Of a stretch of DNA of 64,000 nucleotides, positions 25,969 to 33,386 are shown one piece after another. This DNA comes from DATCRE01 sp964235605 (GTDB lineage Bacteria > Bacteroidota > Bacteroidia > Cytophagales > Cyclobacteriaceae): positions 1-64,000 of the forward strand of contig CAXSCR010000014.1 in NCBI GenBank assembly GCA_964235605.1. Reading direction: 5' to 3'. The position numbers were made by a program, and so were the translations under genes. A model generated the notes under the pieces. That model had not been told where the DNA came from. It saw only the letters and a list, made by a program, of their open reading frames with translations, and made no database searches. Within the stretch, counting starts at the first letter, position 1. Every line of letters begins with the position of its first letter.

Positions 25969-26616
25969 ATGGCAACGTTCAAAACTGCTTATGTAAAATA
26001 CATTCAGCCTGGTGAAGGTGGATATTCTAATGTGCTAGCTGATAAGGGTGGTGAAACTTACGCCGGTATTGCAAGAAATATTTATCCTAACTGGTCTGGT
26101 TGGCCATTTGTTGATGCAAAGAAAAGTGATTTTCCAAATCGCATAATTCCGCGCAATCGCTTGTTCAGCGAAATGAACACAATGGTAGAACAGTTTTACT
26201 TAGGGCTTTGGGATGTAAACAAGCTCGGAGAGATCCATAGCCAGGACATAGCAAATCTTCTATATGATTTCTTTATCAATAGCGGGCCTATTGCCTTTAA
26301 AAAAATACAACGCCTTGTGGCCGTTGCTGATGATGGTTTAATTGGGCCTCTAACTATTGCAGCAATTAATAACGCAAATGCAACGCAGTTATATTCTTTA
26401 CTAAAAAATGTTCGTGAAAATTTCTATAATGAAATTGTAAAACGCGATCCTTCGCAAAACGTTTTTTATTCAGGATGGATGAACCGTCTTGCTCGCTTTC
26501 CTGACTTCATAACAAATAATGCTTTTCCATTGGTTATTGTGCTACTGCTTGCAGGTGCAATCTTGTATTATCATTATTCGTCACAGGAAAATAAAAATTT
26601 AACAACAAGTAATTAA
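25969..26616 (+). CDS. GH108-type muramidase with C-terminal membrane anchor
   Basis: 215 residues. The N-terminal domain has VKYIQPGEGGYSNVLADKGG with catalytic Glu16, and the GH108 pattern ETYAGIARNIYPNWSGW. The following region (about 90-165) includes LLYDFFINSGPIAFKKIQ and DDGLIGPLTIAAIN, the PG_binding_3 domain usually paired with GH108. Unlike typical endolysins it ends with a membrane helix at about 186-202 (FPLVIVLLLAGAILYYHY). A muramidase fixed in a membrane suggests a virion entry enzyme, as in other internal-membrane phages, though an anchored lysis enzyme is also possible. Confidence 0.8.
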   Translation: MATFKTAYVKYIQPGEGGYSNVLADKGGETYAGIARNIYPNWSGWPFVDAKKSDFPNRIIPRNRLFSEMNTMVEQFYLGLWDVNKLGEIHSQDIANLLYDFFINSGPIAFKKIQRLVAVADDGLIGPLTIAAINNANATQLYSLLKNVRENFYNEIVKRDPSQNVFYSGWMNRLARFPDFITNNAFPLVIVLLLAGAILYYHYSSQENKNLTTSN

Positions 26617-26620
26617 TAGA

Positions 26621-26716
26621 ATGCTGGATGGATTAAAAAAGGACGTCCTGTGCTCTTCACTTGCCATAGTAGTTATAGTGCTGGTCATAGTATTGTTACA
26701 TCGTCTGGGATTTTAA
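26621..26716 (+). CDS. 31-residue membrane protein
   Basis: ATG at 26621 encodes MLDGLKKDVLCSSLAIVV, then IVLVIVLLHRLGF, one membrane helix preceded by charged residues. It starts 4 bases after the muramidase stop. Similar tiny membrane proteins are common in membrane-containing phages. Could also be an arrest peptide or holin-like. Confidence 0.45.
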   Translation: MLDGLKKDVLCSSLAIVVIVLVIVLLHRLGF

Positions 26717-26729
26717 AAGTGTACGTTGT

Positions 26730-26888
26730 TTGAAAAACTGGAAAAATATATTGGCAGGTTTAGTTTTCACCTTGCTTACATATTTTTTACTGTCTGGTTT
26801 AATTACAAGTACGCAATTCACATGCATACTTATAGTAATAATTGGTTTGCTTGTGAAATATAATAACACTGAAAAGAAGACATTTTAA
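26730..26888 (+). CDS. 52-residue membrane protein
   Basis: TTG at 26730 opens 52 codons with two membrane helices (ILAGLVFTLLTYFLLSGLI; CILIVIIGLLV) and a charged end (KYNNTEKKTF). Start codon uncertain. Fits the gap before a hairpin at 26922. Confidence 0.4.
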   Translation: MKNWKNILAGLVFTLLTYFLLSGLITSTQFTCILIVIIGLLVKYNNTEKKTF

Positions 26889-26921
26889 AACTTACCTGTG
26901 AGGTGGTTAAGTCTGAGTTTA

Positions 26922-26948
26922 CCCCTTGGTGATTAATTCATCAAGGGG
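26922..26948 (+). terminator. Hairpin within the late operon
   Basis: CCCCTTGGTGA / TCATCAAGGGG arms with loop TTAAT, one G-T pair. Weak T-run, so it may be a partial terminator or processing site between the muramidase group and the 26976 group. Confidence 0.55.
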
Positions 26949-26975
26949 CACTCTTAAAATAAAACGTTAAACTAT

Positions 26976-27296
26976 ATGTGGACAACAATAATTACAAAAT
27001 TTGGATTACCGATAATCGTTGCCTTTGCAAGCTTCACCGGTGGCATGATTACAATGACTAAAATGCAGAAGCCTGTTAGTATACCAGATTGTCCTTCATG
27101 TATTTGCCCGGAACCAACTGTATCTATTCAGCCATTCGATGTAGACAAGGTTAAAGGTGTAAAGAATTTTAACTATGCACCTCAGTTCTCTGGTAGTATC
27201 AGTGTTGCCGGTGTAGATAGCACTGCATTGCGCAAAATGATTGATGGTTGTTTAAACCGCGCCCTGGATGATTATAAAGTAAAAAAACGTAGATAA
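26976..27296 (+). CDS. Membrane protein with Cys cluster and basic tail
   Basis: 106 residues. The N-terminal helix (FGLPIIVAFASFTGGMITM) is followed by PDCPSCICPEP, a CxxCxC group, and a soluble part ending DYKVKKRR. The cysteines may bind metal or form disulfides. Four bases separate it from the next gene. No family recognised. Confidence 0.5.
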   Translation: MWTTIITKFGLPIIVAFASFTGGMITMTKMQKPVSIPDCPSCICPEPTVSIQPFDVDKVKGVKNFNYAPQFSGSISVAGVDSTALRKMIDGCLNRALDDYKVKKRR

Positions 27297-27299
27297 TTT

Positions 27300-27632
27300 A
27301 TGAAACCGAAATACATAATAATTGGTACTGGTGTGGCCTTAGCAGGTGTAGCATTTTGGTATTACTGTAATAATAGTGTTCAGCCGTTGGGTCCCGCAAG
27401 TGATCAAACTGTTAAACCAAATACGCTAGCCAATTTAAATCTGAAAGCGACCAATGCAAATACGGGTATTTATGTACCGGTTATTGCACCGACAAAAAGT
27501 GTTGCTCCAACACCACCTGTAGTTAATACAAGCCTAACCAAATCATCTCCACTTATTACATCCAAAGCATCCATGCTATTAAAAAGCACGCCTAACTTAA
27601 ATGGATTTGACTCAAAGTTTTTATTAAGCTAG
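27300..27632 (+). CDS. Single-helix membrane protein
   Basis: 110 residues. One N-terminal membrane helix (YIIIGTGVALAGVAFWYYC), then a Thr/Pro-rich, probably extended region, ending NLNGFDSKFLLS. The LLS terminus and NLNG resemble the end of the protein at 17402. Probably a virion membrane protein. Confidence 0.5.
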   Translation: MKPKYIIIGTGVALAGVAFWYYCNNSVQPLGPASDQTVKPNTLANLNLKATNANTGIYVPVIAPTKSVAPTPPVVNTSLTKSSPLITSKASMLLKSTPNLNGFDSKFLLS

Positions 27633-27633
27633 T

Positions 27634-29661
27634 ATGAAGGTAGTTGCAAAATATATAAGCAAGTTTAACAACCTAAATGGAAGGCATCTTCCTAAGGCAG
27701 ATTTACTGGGATTTTACAAAGAGGTAAAATCACAAAATTTACCTGGACTTGTTGAAGTACAGAAGCGATTAAAAAAGGCGCTATCGAATTATTACGACCA
27801 TTCAAAAATTATAATTGATAAGCCCATCCCACTACCTAAGAGAAAATTAATAAGCAAGGAAAAATCTAAAGCCCGTCATGCTAATAATAGCGATTTACTT
27901 TACGGACTTGATAACTTCGAAGATGATTCGCATTTGGATGGTAAGGCTTTGGATGGTCTTAATGATACAACTTACAAAGTAATTACAGACCGGATCCTTG
28001 AATTAATAAAAGCAGGTGGCTTAATATGGCGCAAGCCGTGGAATGATAAGGTTTACGGGCATACTGACTTAGCACATAATTATGTTACACGCAGCATCTA
28101 CAGGGGCGGGAATTACTATTTGAATTACCTAGGTGCGAAATATAGTGATCCGTACTATCTCACATTTAAACAGGTTACTGGTTTAGGTGGTAAAGTAAAC
28201 AAAGGCGAACGTGGGTGGCCGGTCGTGTATTTCAAGTGGTTGTACCTTGATACAAAGTCAAATAAACTTATTGAGAAAGAAGCTGCACTGGATAAAGGTG
28301 GAAAACTTAGACCAGGCATTACAAAAATCCCTGGATTATTCTACTACAATGTATTCAACGCCGCACAATGTAGCGACTTGAAATTAAAGCCACGTGAAAG
28401 AGATAGCAAGCGTAACCAGAAGGAGCTAATTGAATCAGCTGAAAATATTGTTAATCAAATGCCGAAAAAGCCGTTGATTAAAACAGGTGCAGCTGCATTC
28501 TATAGGCCATCATCTGATCACGTAGAAATGCCTTCAATTAATCAATTTAAAATAGGGCAGGAGTATTATGGTACGCTCTTCCATGAATTGATACATAGTA
28601 CAGGGCACTCTTCACGTGTGGAACGCGATTTAACTGGAAGTTTTGGCAGTAAGCCTTATGCGTTTGAAGAACTAATAGCGGAGCTTGGAGCTAGTTACCT
28701 ATGTGGCGAAAGTGGTGTTCTATATTTCACTATGAAGAACTCAGCGGCATATATAAAAGGTTGGAGCTCCAGACTTACTAAGGAGATGGAAAGTGACCCT
28801 AAGTTTTTTCTTCGCGCATCCTCACAGGCGCAAAAGGCTGCCGACTTCATTTTAAATATTGACCCGACAAAAAGAAAGGTTATGAAGTCAGCTGTACCTA
28901 AAGCAAGGAAACTAGCAAAGAAGTCAGTTGTTAAATCACGTCAACCCGTAAAATTGAAAAAGACGGTTGATAAAAAAACCACTGTAAAAAAAATCAAGGC
29001 TGGATTAGCTGGATTTATTACTGCTGACAAAACACCAGACGTTCCTAAAAACATGTTTCAGTTACCCGGTGAAATTGGTGCATTGCTTGGCCCTCAACAA
29101 CGCTATAAACTAGAAATTGTAATCGCTGGTGAAACACATTCAGGCAAAAGTGAAATTGCAAAGCAAATTGCTGATGCCTTTATCACGCTTGGAGATGACG
29201 TAGGATGGATTGATTGGGAGCAAGGTGGATTAGAAAGCCGAGATACCTCAGATAGCATTAAACGCAATGTGAAGCCTGAAAACAGAAAGAAACTGCACGT
29301 AAGTAGTGACGTGCAAAAAACTTTAGAAGCTGTTAAAGCAATGGCAGGCCATTTCAAGGTTATTGCACTGGATAGTGGTTCTAGCTTGAAACAAGTTACA
29401 AACGCATGGATAGATGAACTTCGCGAGGAATACCCTGAAACAGTTTGGATTATACTAATGCAGCAAAATGAAAAGGGTGGTACTCGAGGTGGTTCTGCAG
29501 CTGAGTTTGATGCACCTGTAGTCTTAAAAACTTACAGACCAGATGAAACCGATTATAAGAAAAACTACACAAAGGTTTTTAAGAATCGAGGTAACAAGAC
29601 TGGTATATATTACAACATAGCCAGTAAAAAAATTATTAGTAAACCGGACGGCGCAGTATGA
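27634..29661 (+). CDS. ArdC-like zincin fused to a P-loop ATPase, candidate packaging ATPase
   Basis: 675 residues. A basic N-terminal ~85 residues precedes an ArdC-type region: IWRKPWNDKVYG and YRGGNYYLNYLGAKYSDPYY (about 127-180, ssDNA-binding part), then the zincin motif HELIHSTGH at 317-325 with ligands His317 and His321 and catalytic Glu318. A Lys-rich linker (about 410-455) leads to a RecA-like P-loop domain with Walker A GETHSGKS at 499-506, Walker B IALDS ending at Asp580, and TVWIILMQQNEKGG near 600. ArdC proteins protect incoming ssDNA and block restriction. It is the only ATPase in the late operon and no terminase is present, so its P-loop half may package DNA or handle it at entry. 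The packaging role is inference. Confidence 0.7.
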   Translation: MKVVAKYISKFNNLNGRHLPKADLLGFYKEVKSQNLPGLVEVQKRLKKALSNYYDHSKIIIDKPIPLPKRKLISKEKSKARHANNSDLLYGLDNFEDDSHLDGKALDGLNDTTYKVITDRILELIKAGGLIWRKPWNDKVYGHTDLAHNYVTRSIYRGGNYYLNYLGAKYSDPYYLTFKQVTGLGGKVNKGERGWPVVYFKWLYLDTKSNKLIEKEAALDKGGKLRPGITKIPGLFYYNVFNAAQCSDLKLKPRERDSKRNQKELIESAENIVNQMPKKPLIKTGAAAFYRPSSDHVEMPSINQFKIGQEYYGTLFHELIHSTGHSSRVERDLTGSFGSKPYAFEELIAELGASYLCGESGVLYFTMKNSAAYIKGWSSRLTKEMESDPKFFLRASSQAQKAADFILNIDPTKRKVMKSAVPKARKLAKKSVVKSRQPVKLKKTVDKKTTVKKIKAGLAGFITADKTPDVPKNMFQLPGEIGALLGPQQRYKLEIVIAGETHSGKSEIAKQIADAFITLGDDVGWIDWEQGGLESRDTSDSIKRNVKPENRKKLHVSSDVQKTLEAVKAMAGHFKVIALDSGSSLKQVTNAWIDELREEYPETVWIILMQQNEKGGTRGGSAAEFDAPVVLKTYRPDETDYKKNYTKVFKNRGNKTGIYYNIASKKIISKPDGAV

Positions 29662-30401
29662 GACAGATCGATGACCTAATTCAAAACATTAATCCTGATG
29701 GCAGCATTACTTACCAGACCTTTAATGGCGCGGCAGAGAATGTGCAAAATGAGGATGTAACAGTGACGCTTAATGACGGTACTACCGTTTTGGTAATAAA
29801 TGGTGTGGTTACTGTTAAACTACCTAATGGTCAAATCTTTTCAGCACATAAAGATAGTGGTCTAGGTGATGGTAAAGTCGTTGGTGGGGCAATGATGACA
29901 GCTGGTGGTGTTATTGCGGCTATACCGGCTCCGCCCTGGGCCCAGATCATCGGTGCTGTTATTGCGGCTGCCGGGGCTCTTATTAGTGCCTTTACTAATG
30001 GTAAAGCAGCAAGGAAGGCAGAACTGGAAGCTGGTCGGTATGATGCAAGTAACATTGAACTAAAAAATCAAAATGCGCAGCTAGATCAAAAAATAGCTGA
30101 TCTACAGAACGAAATAATTAATGCGAAGCAAGCTTTAGGTGTGAAAGATACCGCCATTAATGGATTAGGATGGTGTCTGATAAATTGCGCAAAAACCAAA
30201 GCTACAACCCATTTAAAAACTGCTAAGGAATTATTCAATGAGTTATCACTTGCGCAAAATGTGAGAATTGAAACACTGGAAAAGCTAACTAAAGAAGCTC
30301 AAAGGGTTTTTAATAAGTCTACTACTTTGAATTATATATATATAGGCGCTGGTGTACTTGTCACTGGTGCAGTTGTCTACTATTTAACAAAAAGATCATG
30401 A
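29658..30401 (+). CDS. Virion-type protein with glycine-rich, coiled-coil and membrane segments
   Basis: 247 residues. A beta N-terminus (EDVTVTLNDGTTVLVINGVV) is followed by a Gly/Ala hydrophobic segment at about 76-113 (AAIPAPPWAQIIGAVIAAAG). A coiled coil lies at about 130-160, INGLGWCLINC at 167-177, helices, and a final membrane helix (IYIGAGVLVTGAVVYYL) ending KRS. Overlaps both neighbours by 4 bases. Could be a DNA-delivery protein of the membrane-tube type. No family recognised. Confidence 0.5.
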   Translation: MRQIDDLIQNINPDGSITYQTFNGAAENVQNEDVTVTLNDGTTVLVINGVVTVKLPNGQIFSAHKDSGLGDGKVVGGAMMTAGGVIAAIPAPPWAQIIGAVIAAAGALISAFTNGKAARKAELEAGRYDASNIELKNQNAQLDQKIADLQNEIINAKQALGVKDTAINGLGWCLINCAKTKATTHLKTAKELFNELSLAQNVRIETLEKLTKEAQRVFNKSTTLNYIYIGAGVLVTGAVVYYLTKRS

Positions 30402-30919
30402 AGTACTTCAGTCAATCTCAAACACAAAGTCCGGAGCAATTTTCTGGATTTGGAAGTTGGTTATCACGCGCCGTTTCTAATGTCGGAAAGTTCGTACAAC
30501 AAACGGACCTTGTAAGTCATGCAGCAAATGAACTAGGTGTCGGTAAATCGACCGTCGGTAAAATTCTTGTACCAACTGCCAGTAACAACATCAACAAGAA
30601 TCAGACAATTGTAAAAAAGGATATGCCTAAACCTGTCTGGGTTGTTAATAGTGTAAACTGTGCTAAGAGTGAGTATAAAGGAGATCAGAAATGTATTGCG
30701 TTTAATGAGGCTCAGACGGCAGCTGTTGTGTCACAAGAAGTTATCGCAGTACCTGAAGAAAAGGTTTCTAACAAAACGATAGTCATAGTTGGTGGCGCCA
30801 TTTTGTTAGCAGGTGGATTGTTGTATCTGGCAAATAAGAAAGGAAAAACTGCATTGAGTGGTGTATCAAAAAAACGCAGGACAAGGCGTGCTGTACGTAA
30901 GGTTAAATCAAAAAAATAA
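30398..30919 (+). CDS. Membrane protein with polybasic C-terminal tail
   Basis: 173 residues. The N-terminus has QFSGFGSWLSRAVSN, an amphipathic helix. A helix at about 126-147 (IVIVGGAILLAGGLLYLA) is followed by ALSGVSKKRRTRRAVRKVKS. The long basic tail suggests contact with packaged DNA. Overlaps the gene before it by 4 bases. Confidence 0.55.
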   Translation: MKYFSQSQTQSPEQFSGFGSWLSRAVSNVGKFVQQTDLVSHAANELGVGKSTVGKILVPTASNNINKNQTIVKKDMPKPVWVVNSVNCAKSEYKGDQKCIAFNEAQTAAVVSQEVIAVPEEKVSNKTIVIVGGAILLAGGLLYLANKKGKTALSGVSKKRRTRRAVRKVKSKK

Positions 30920-30928
30920 TTTTCAATC

Positions 30929-31309
30929 ATGCTAAAAGGACTAGGAATAACAAGCCCCATTCAAACTACTGTACCGGTAAGCGCTACAGTTAAACCAGTG
31001 ACGTTAACACCAGCAATCCCGACTCCTCAGACAAGTCTATGGGATAAAATAAAAAACATGAGTTCCACAGTTATTACAGCTGGAGCTGATCTTGCGCAAA
31101 CAGTAGGTGTTTTTAAAAGTGATGCCTCTGTGCCAGCGGCTTATTCATCTGGTCCATCAACTATTAAGTCAAATACAAAATGGTATTTCATTGGGGGTGG
31201 CGTGTTAGCAGCAGCGGTGATAACAGCCGTTGTCTTGAAAAAACGTAAAAAGAAAAAGTCGCTTGGCTCAGTAGTAGTAAAGAAACGTAGAACTAAAAAG
31301 AGAGCCTAA
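30929..31309 (+). CDS. Membrane protein with polybasic C-terminal tail
   Basis: 126 residues. Thr/Pro-rich N-terminus, an amphipathic middle (LWDKIKNMSSTVITAGADLA), a membrane helix (WYFIGGGVLAAAVITAVVL), then KKRKKKKSLGSVVVKKRRTK. Same plan as 24897 and 30398, so probably paralogous in design if not in sequence. Confidence 0.55.
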   Translation: MLKGLGITSPIQTTVPVSATVKPVTLTPAIPTPQTSLWDKIKNMSSTVITAGADLAQTVGVFKSDASVPAAYSSGPSTIKSNTKWYFIGGGVLAAAVITAVVLKKRKKKKSLGSVVVKKRRTKKRA

Positions 31310-31313
31310 AATT

Positions 31314-31613
31314 ATGAGAAATCACTTAGGAGTAGTTGACTGGACACAGGTTGCAAATGCAGCTACTAGTATAAGTTCAGCTGTACAAAGCGGTGCTACG
31401 GCCTACACGACTGTAGTTAATTCTTTGGCGAAGCCTAGTGCGGCTGTACAACAATACTTAAATCCCACATCCACAACACAGAATGGTAGTAGTAGTTCGT
31501 CAAGTAATAATACATTAATGTATGTTGCTCTTGGTGGTGTTGGTCTGTTAGTTGTAGGCGCAGTTGCTTTTGCGGCATCTGCTAAAAGTAGAAAAGACAG
31601 AGGCTACTACTAG
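31314..31613 (+). CDS. Small membrane protein, last late gene
   Basis: 99 residues. A helical N-terminus (WTQVANAATSISSAVQSGAT), a Ser-rich linker, a C-terminal membrane helix (LMYVALGGVGLLVVGAVAFA), then AKSRKDRGYY. Follows the previous gene by 4 bases. Its last codons form the left arm of the terminator. Confidence 0.55.
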   Translation: MRNHLGVVDWTQVANAATSISSAVQSGATAYTTVVNSLAKPSAAVQQYLNPTSTTQNGSSSSSSNNTLMYVALGGVGLLVVGAVAFAASAKSRKDRGYY

Positions 31614-31625
31614 CTTCTGTCTTTT
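31592..31625 (+). terminator. End of late operon
   Basis: Arms AAAAGACAGA / TCTGTCTTTT, 10 bases each, with a 14-base loop. The stop codon of the last late gene lies inside it. Confidence 0.65.
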
Positions 31626-31649
31626 AGTCAACCCGAAAAGTAAACTTTT

Positions 31650-31790
31650 GTGTTAAAGATTTTAGATTTGATTGGTAAGGATGAAAATGGGTATGATACC
31701 CAAGGCTACTCTATTTTTAAAAAAGTATGTCTACTTATTTTTGTCACTGTCTATATTGTCATTGTTGCCTATTTGGCTATTTGTACTTAA
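31650..31790 (+). CDS. Small membrane protein, 46 residues
   Basis: A GTG at 31650 opens MLKILDLIGKDENGYDTQGY, then a membrane helix (CLLIFVTVYIVIVAYLAIC). A second overlapping frame is also hydrophobic, but this one has a normal soluble start and shorter overlap with the convergent gene (14 bases). Start and reality uncertain. Confidence 0.4.
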   Translation: MLKILDLIGKDENGYDTQGYSIFKKVCLLIFVTVYIVIVAYLAICT

Positions 31791-32073
31791 TTGCTTCGTA
31801 CTTGAAATTTTCAAAATGTATAATTACCCCATCTGCTTTTTCTTCAGCGGCTTTTTTTGCTGAACGCGAGACCATCCCATCGCACTGACCCATAAAAACA
31901 GTTGTAATTCCTGATTTTATTACTTCATAATCGCGAAGAGGTACACTAAACGCATAGACATCTACACCCTCTATTTTTTCAACACGTGCATTACCAGTTT
32001 GTTGTTGAAATGATGCAAGGAGAATTACGGCTACTACAGAGGCGGTAATAGTAAGTACAATTTTAGTTATCAT
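31777..32073 (-). CDS. Exported or membrane-anchored small protein next to integrase
   Basis: 98 residues. The N-terminal hydrophobic segment (IVLTITASVVAVILLASF) could be a signal or anchor. The rest has KIEGVDVYAFSVPLRDYEVI and AKKAAEEKADGVIIHF, a strand-helix pattern seen in small periplasmic Bacteroidetes proteins of unknown function. It overlaps the end of the integrase gene by 11 bases and would be co-transcribed with it. Confidence 0.55.
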   Translation of the reverse strand: MITKIVLTITASVVAVILLASFQQQTGNARVEKIEGVDVYAFSVPLRDYEVIKSGITTVFMGQCDGMVSRSAKKAAEEKADGVIIHFENFKYEAIKYK

Positions 32074-33376
32074 AGTTTTTAAAAGGATCTTTCCATTTGT
32101 TAAGTTCCTTATTTTGAATGAACATACCTAATTCGCGTAAGTACTCCATCGTCTGCTCCAAAGTTGTATGTCTACACATTTTCATGACTAGGTAAGGATC
32201 TTTGGTAGCCAGGTACAGCGCGATTGCACCGGAATGTTTAAAGCTGTATAGGTTGTAGTTTGGGTTTAATTCACGAAGACCAAGGCTTTCTAAGTGCTTT
32301 ACAATTCTTTTATAGAATACATTGATACCAACCGTACTTGGTCCAGGTGTATGTGCTTTCTTATCGTGGTTACTGAAGACGTATAGATTGGGAGGGTATT
32401 TAAGTACGCCGCTTTCTTCAATCACTTTGGCAAATTCATCCGGTATTGGTACGTAATCTTCTATGTCTGTTTTCGCGTGCTCTCCGACGAATAGAATCCT
32501 GCGCAACGTCATATCAATGTGACCAACTTTTAAATGCCTTAACTCCTTAGGTCTTGCCAACGTGAAGTAGATACATTGAATAAAAAATAAAACATGATGT
32601 TCCTTTTTCTTGATCAAAGAATCACGGATCAACAAAAGTTGATCGTTGTTATATGCTGCGTGTTTATGTGTTGTGACTTTCAGTCGCGGAATACCTATGA
32701 ATGGATTTTTTTTAAACAGCGAATCATCCAGACTCATAAGCGTATTGATGCTTGCACGCATTATAGCTATCCGACAATTATATGTTTTAGGTCCGACCTT
32801 TCTTACAAGCCGCAAATAATCCAGATACCGGTTGACAAAATTTGGTTTAACTTCACGTAGTCGAATTTTGCTATCAATCTTTGAGCTTTCAAAAAAATCT
32901 AGGATTGTTGTTTTGGTAGCCTCATACTCTTTAATAGTTCCCTCTTCACGCTTATCGAATTCAGTCTTGCGAGTAATAACAAAGTCGAGTGCGTTTATCA
33001 AAGTATAGCCTCTGAAGTTGTACACTTCAATTCCATCATCTTTCTCACGCTTTTCTGTTTCCTGGAATGCGCCACTAGCAAGCGTACTATTGATTTCTTC
33101 TATGCATTGAGCAGCAAAATGTAACCGTTCTTCAAGCGTATGAATATCCGCGAGCTCTGGTTTTAGAACGCGTCTGCGCACTAGCTCTTCACGTCCAATG
33201 TCCCAAACATAGTATTTGATATACCATGTCTTAGTCATGTCATGATCAATAGGAATTAATTCAGCTTCACGGTAGGGGTAGCCATTAAAATTTTTTATTG
33301 GCTTTCTTTTACGCTTGTATCTGACAATATTATCTGACACTATTGTAGTGGATGGAAAAAAAATAGCCTTATTCAT
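32063..33376 (-). CDS. Tyrosine recombinase integrase
   Basis: 437 residues from the ATG at 33376. A longer frame to 33442 only reads through the tRNA. A SAM-like core-binding domain spans about 125-215 and the catalytic domain about 235-420. Catalytic candidates are Arg275 (ARPKELRHL), Lys302 (HAKTD), the Y-S-F-K-H box at 377-381, His403 (CRHTT) and Tyr412 (EYLREL). This box II variant (Lys and Tyr in place of Arg and His) is common in Bacteroidetes integrases. It lies 10 bases inside the right attachment repeat and on the same strand as tRNA-Pro, its target. It should catalyse integration and excision at the 30-base core. Confidence 0.95.
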   Translation of the reverse strand: MNKAIFFPSTTIVSDNIVRYKRKRKPIKNFNGYPYREAELIPIDHDMTKTWYIKYYVWDIGREELVRRRVLKPELADIHTLEERLHFAAQCIEEINSTLASGAFQETEKREKDDGIEVYNFRGYTLINALDFVITRKTEFDKREEGTIKEYEATKTTILDFFESSKIDSKIRLREVKPNFVNRYLDYLRLVRKVGPKTYNCRIAIMRASINTLMSLDDSLFKKNPFIGIPRLKVTTHKHAAYNNDQLLLIRDSLIKKKEHHVLFFIQCIYFTLARPKELRHLKVGHIDMTLRRILFVGEHAKTDIEDYVPIPDEFAKVIEESGVLKYPPNLYVFSNHDKKAHTPGPSTVGINVFYKRIVKHLESLGLRELNPNYNLYSFKHSGAIALYLATKDPYLVMKMCRHTTLEQTMEYLRELGMFIQNKELNKWKDPFKNYDN

Positions 33377-33386
33377 CGAATAAGGC
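33366..33386 (-). terminator. tRNA-Pro terminator carried by the element, overlapping the integrase start
   Basis: Arms GCCTTATTC / GAATAAGGC with a 3-base loop, followed on the minus strand by TATTTTTTTT. The integrase ATG (33376-33374) sits across the loop and arm. It directly abuts the attachment repeat and so replaces the original tRNA-Pro terminator that lies at 5973-6004. Confidence 0.75.

Noticed and set aside
15857..31613. Contractile injection system or tailocin, suggested by fibre genes
   Set aside because: No sheath, tube, baseplate, LysM or AAA+ remodelling gene of such systems is recognisable.
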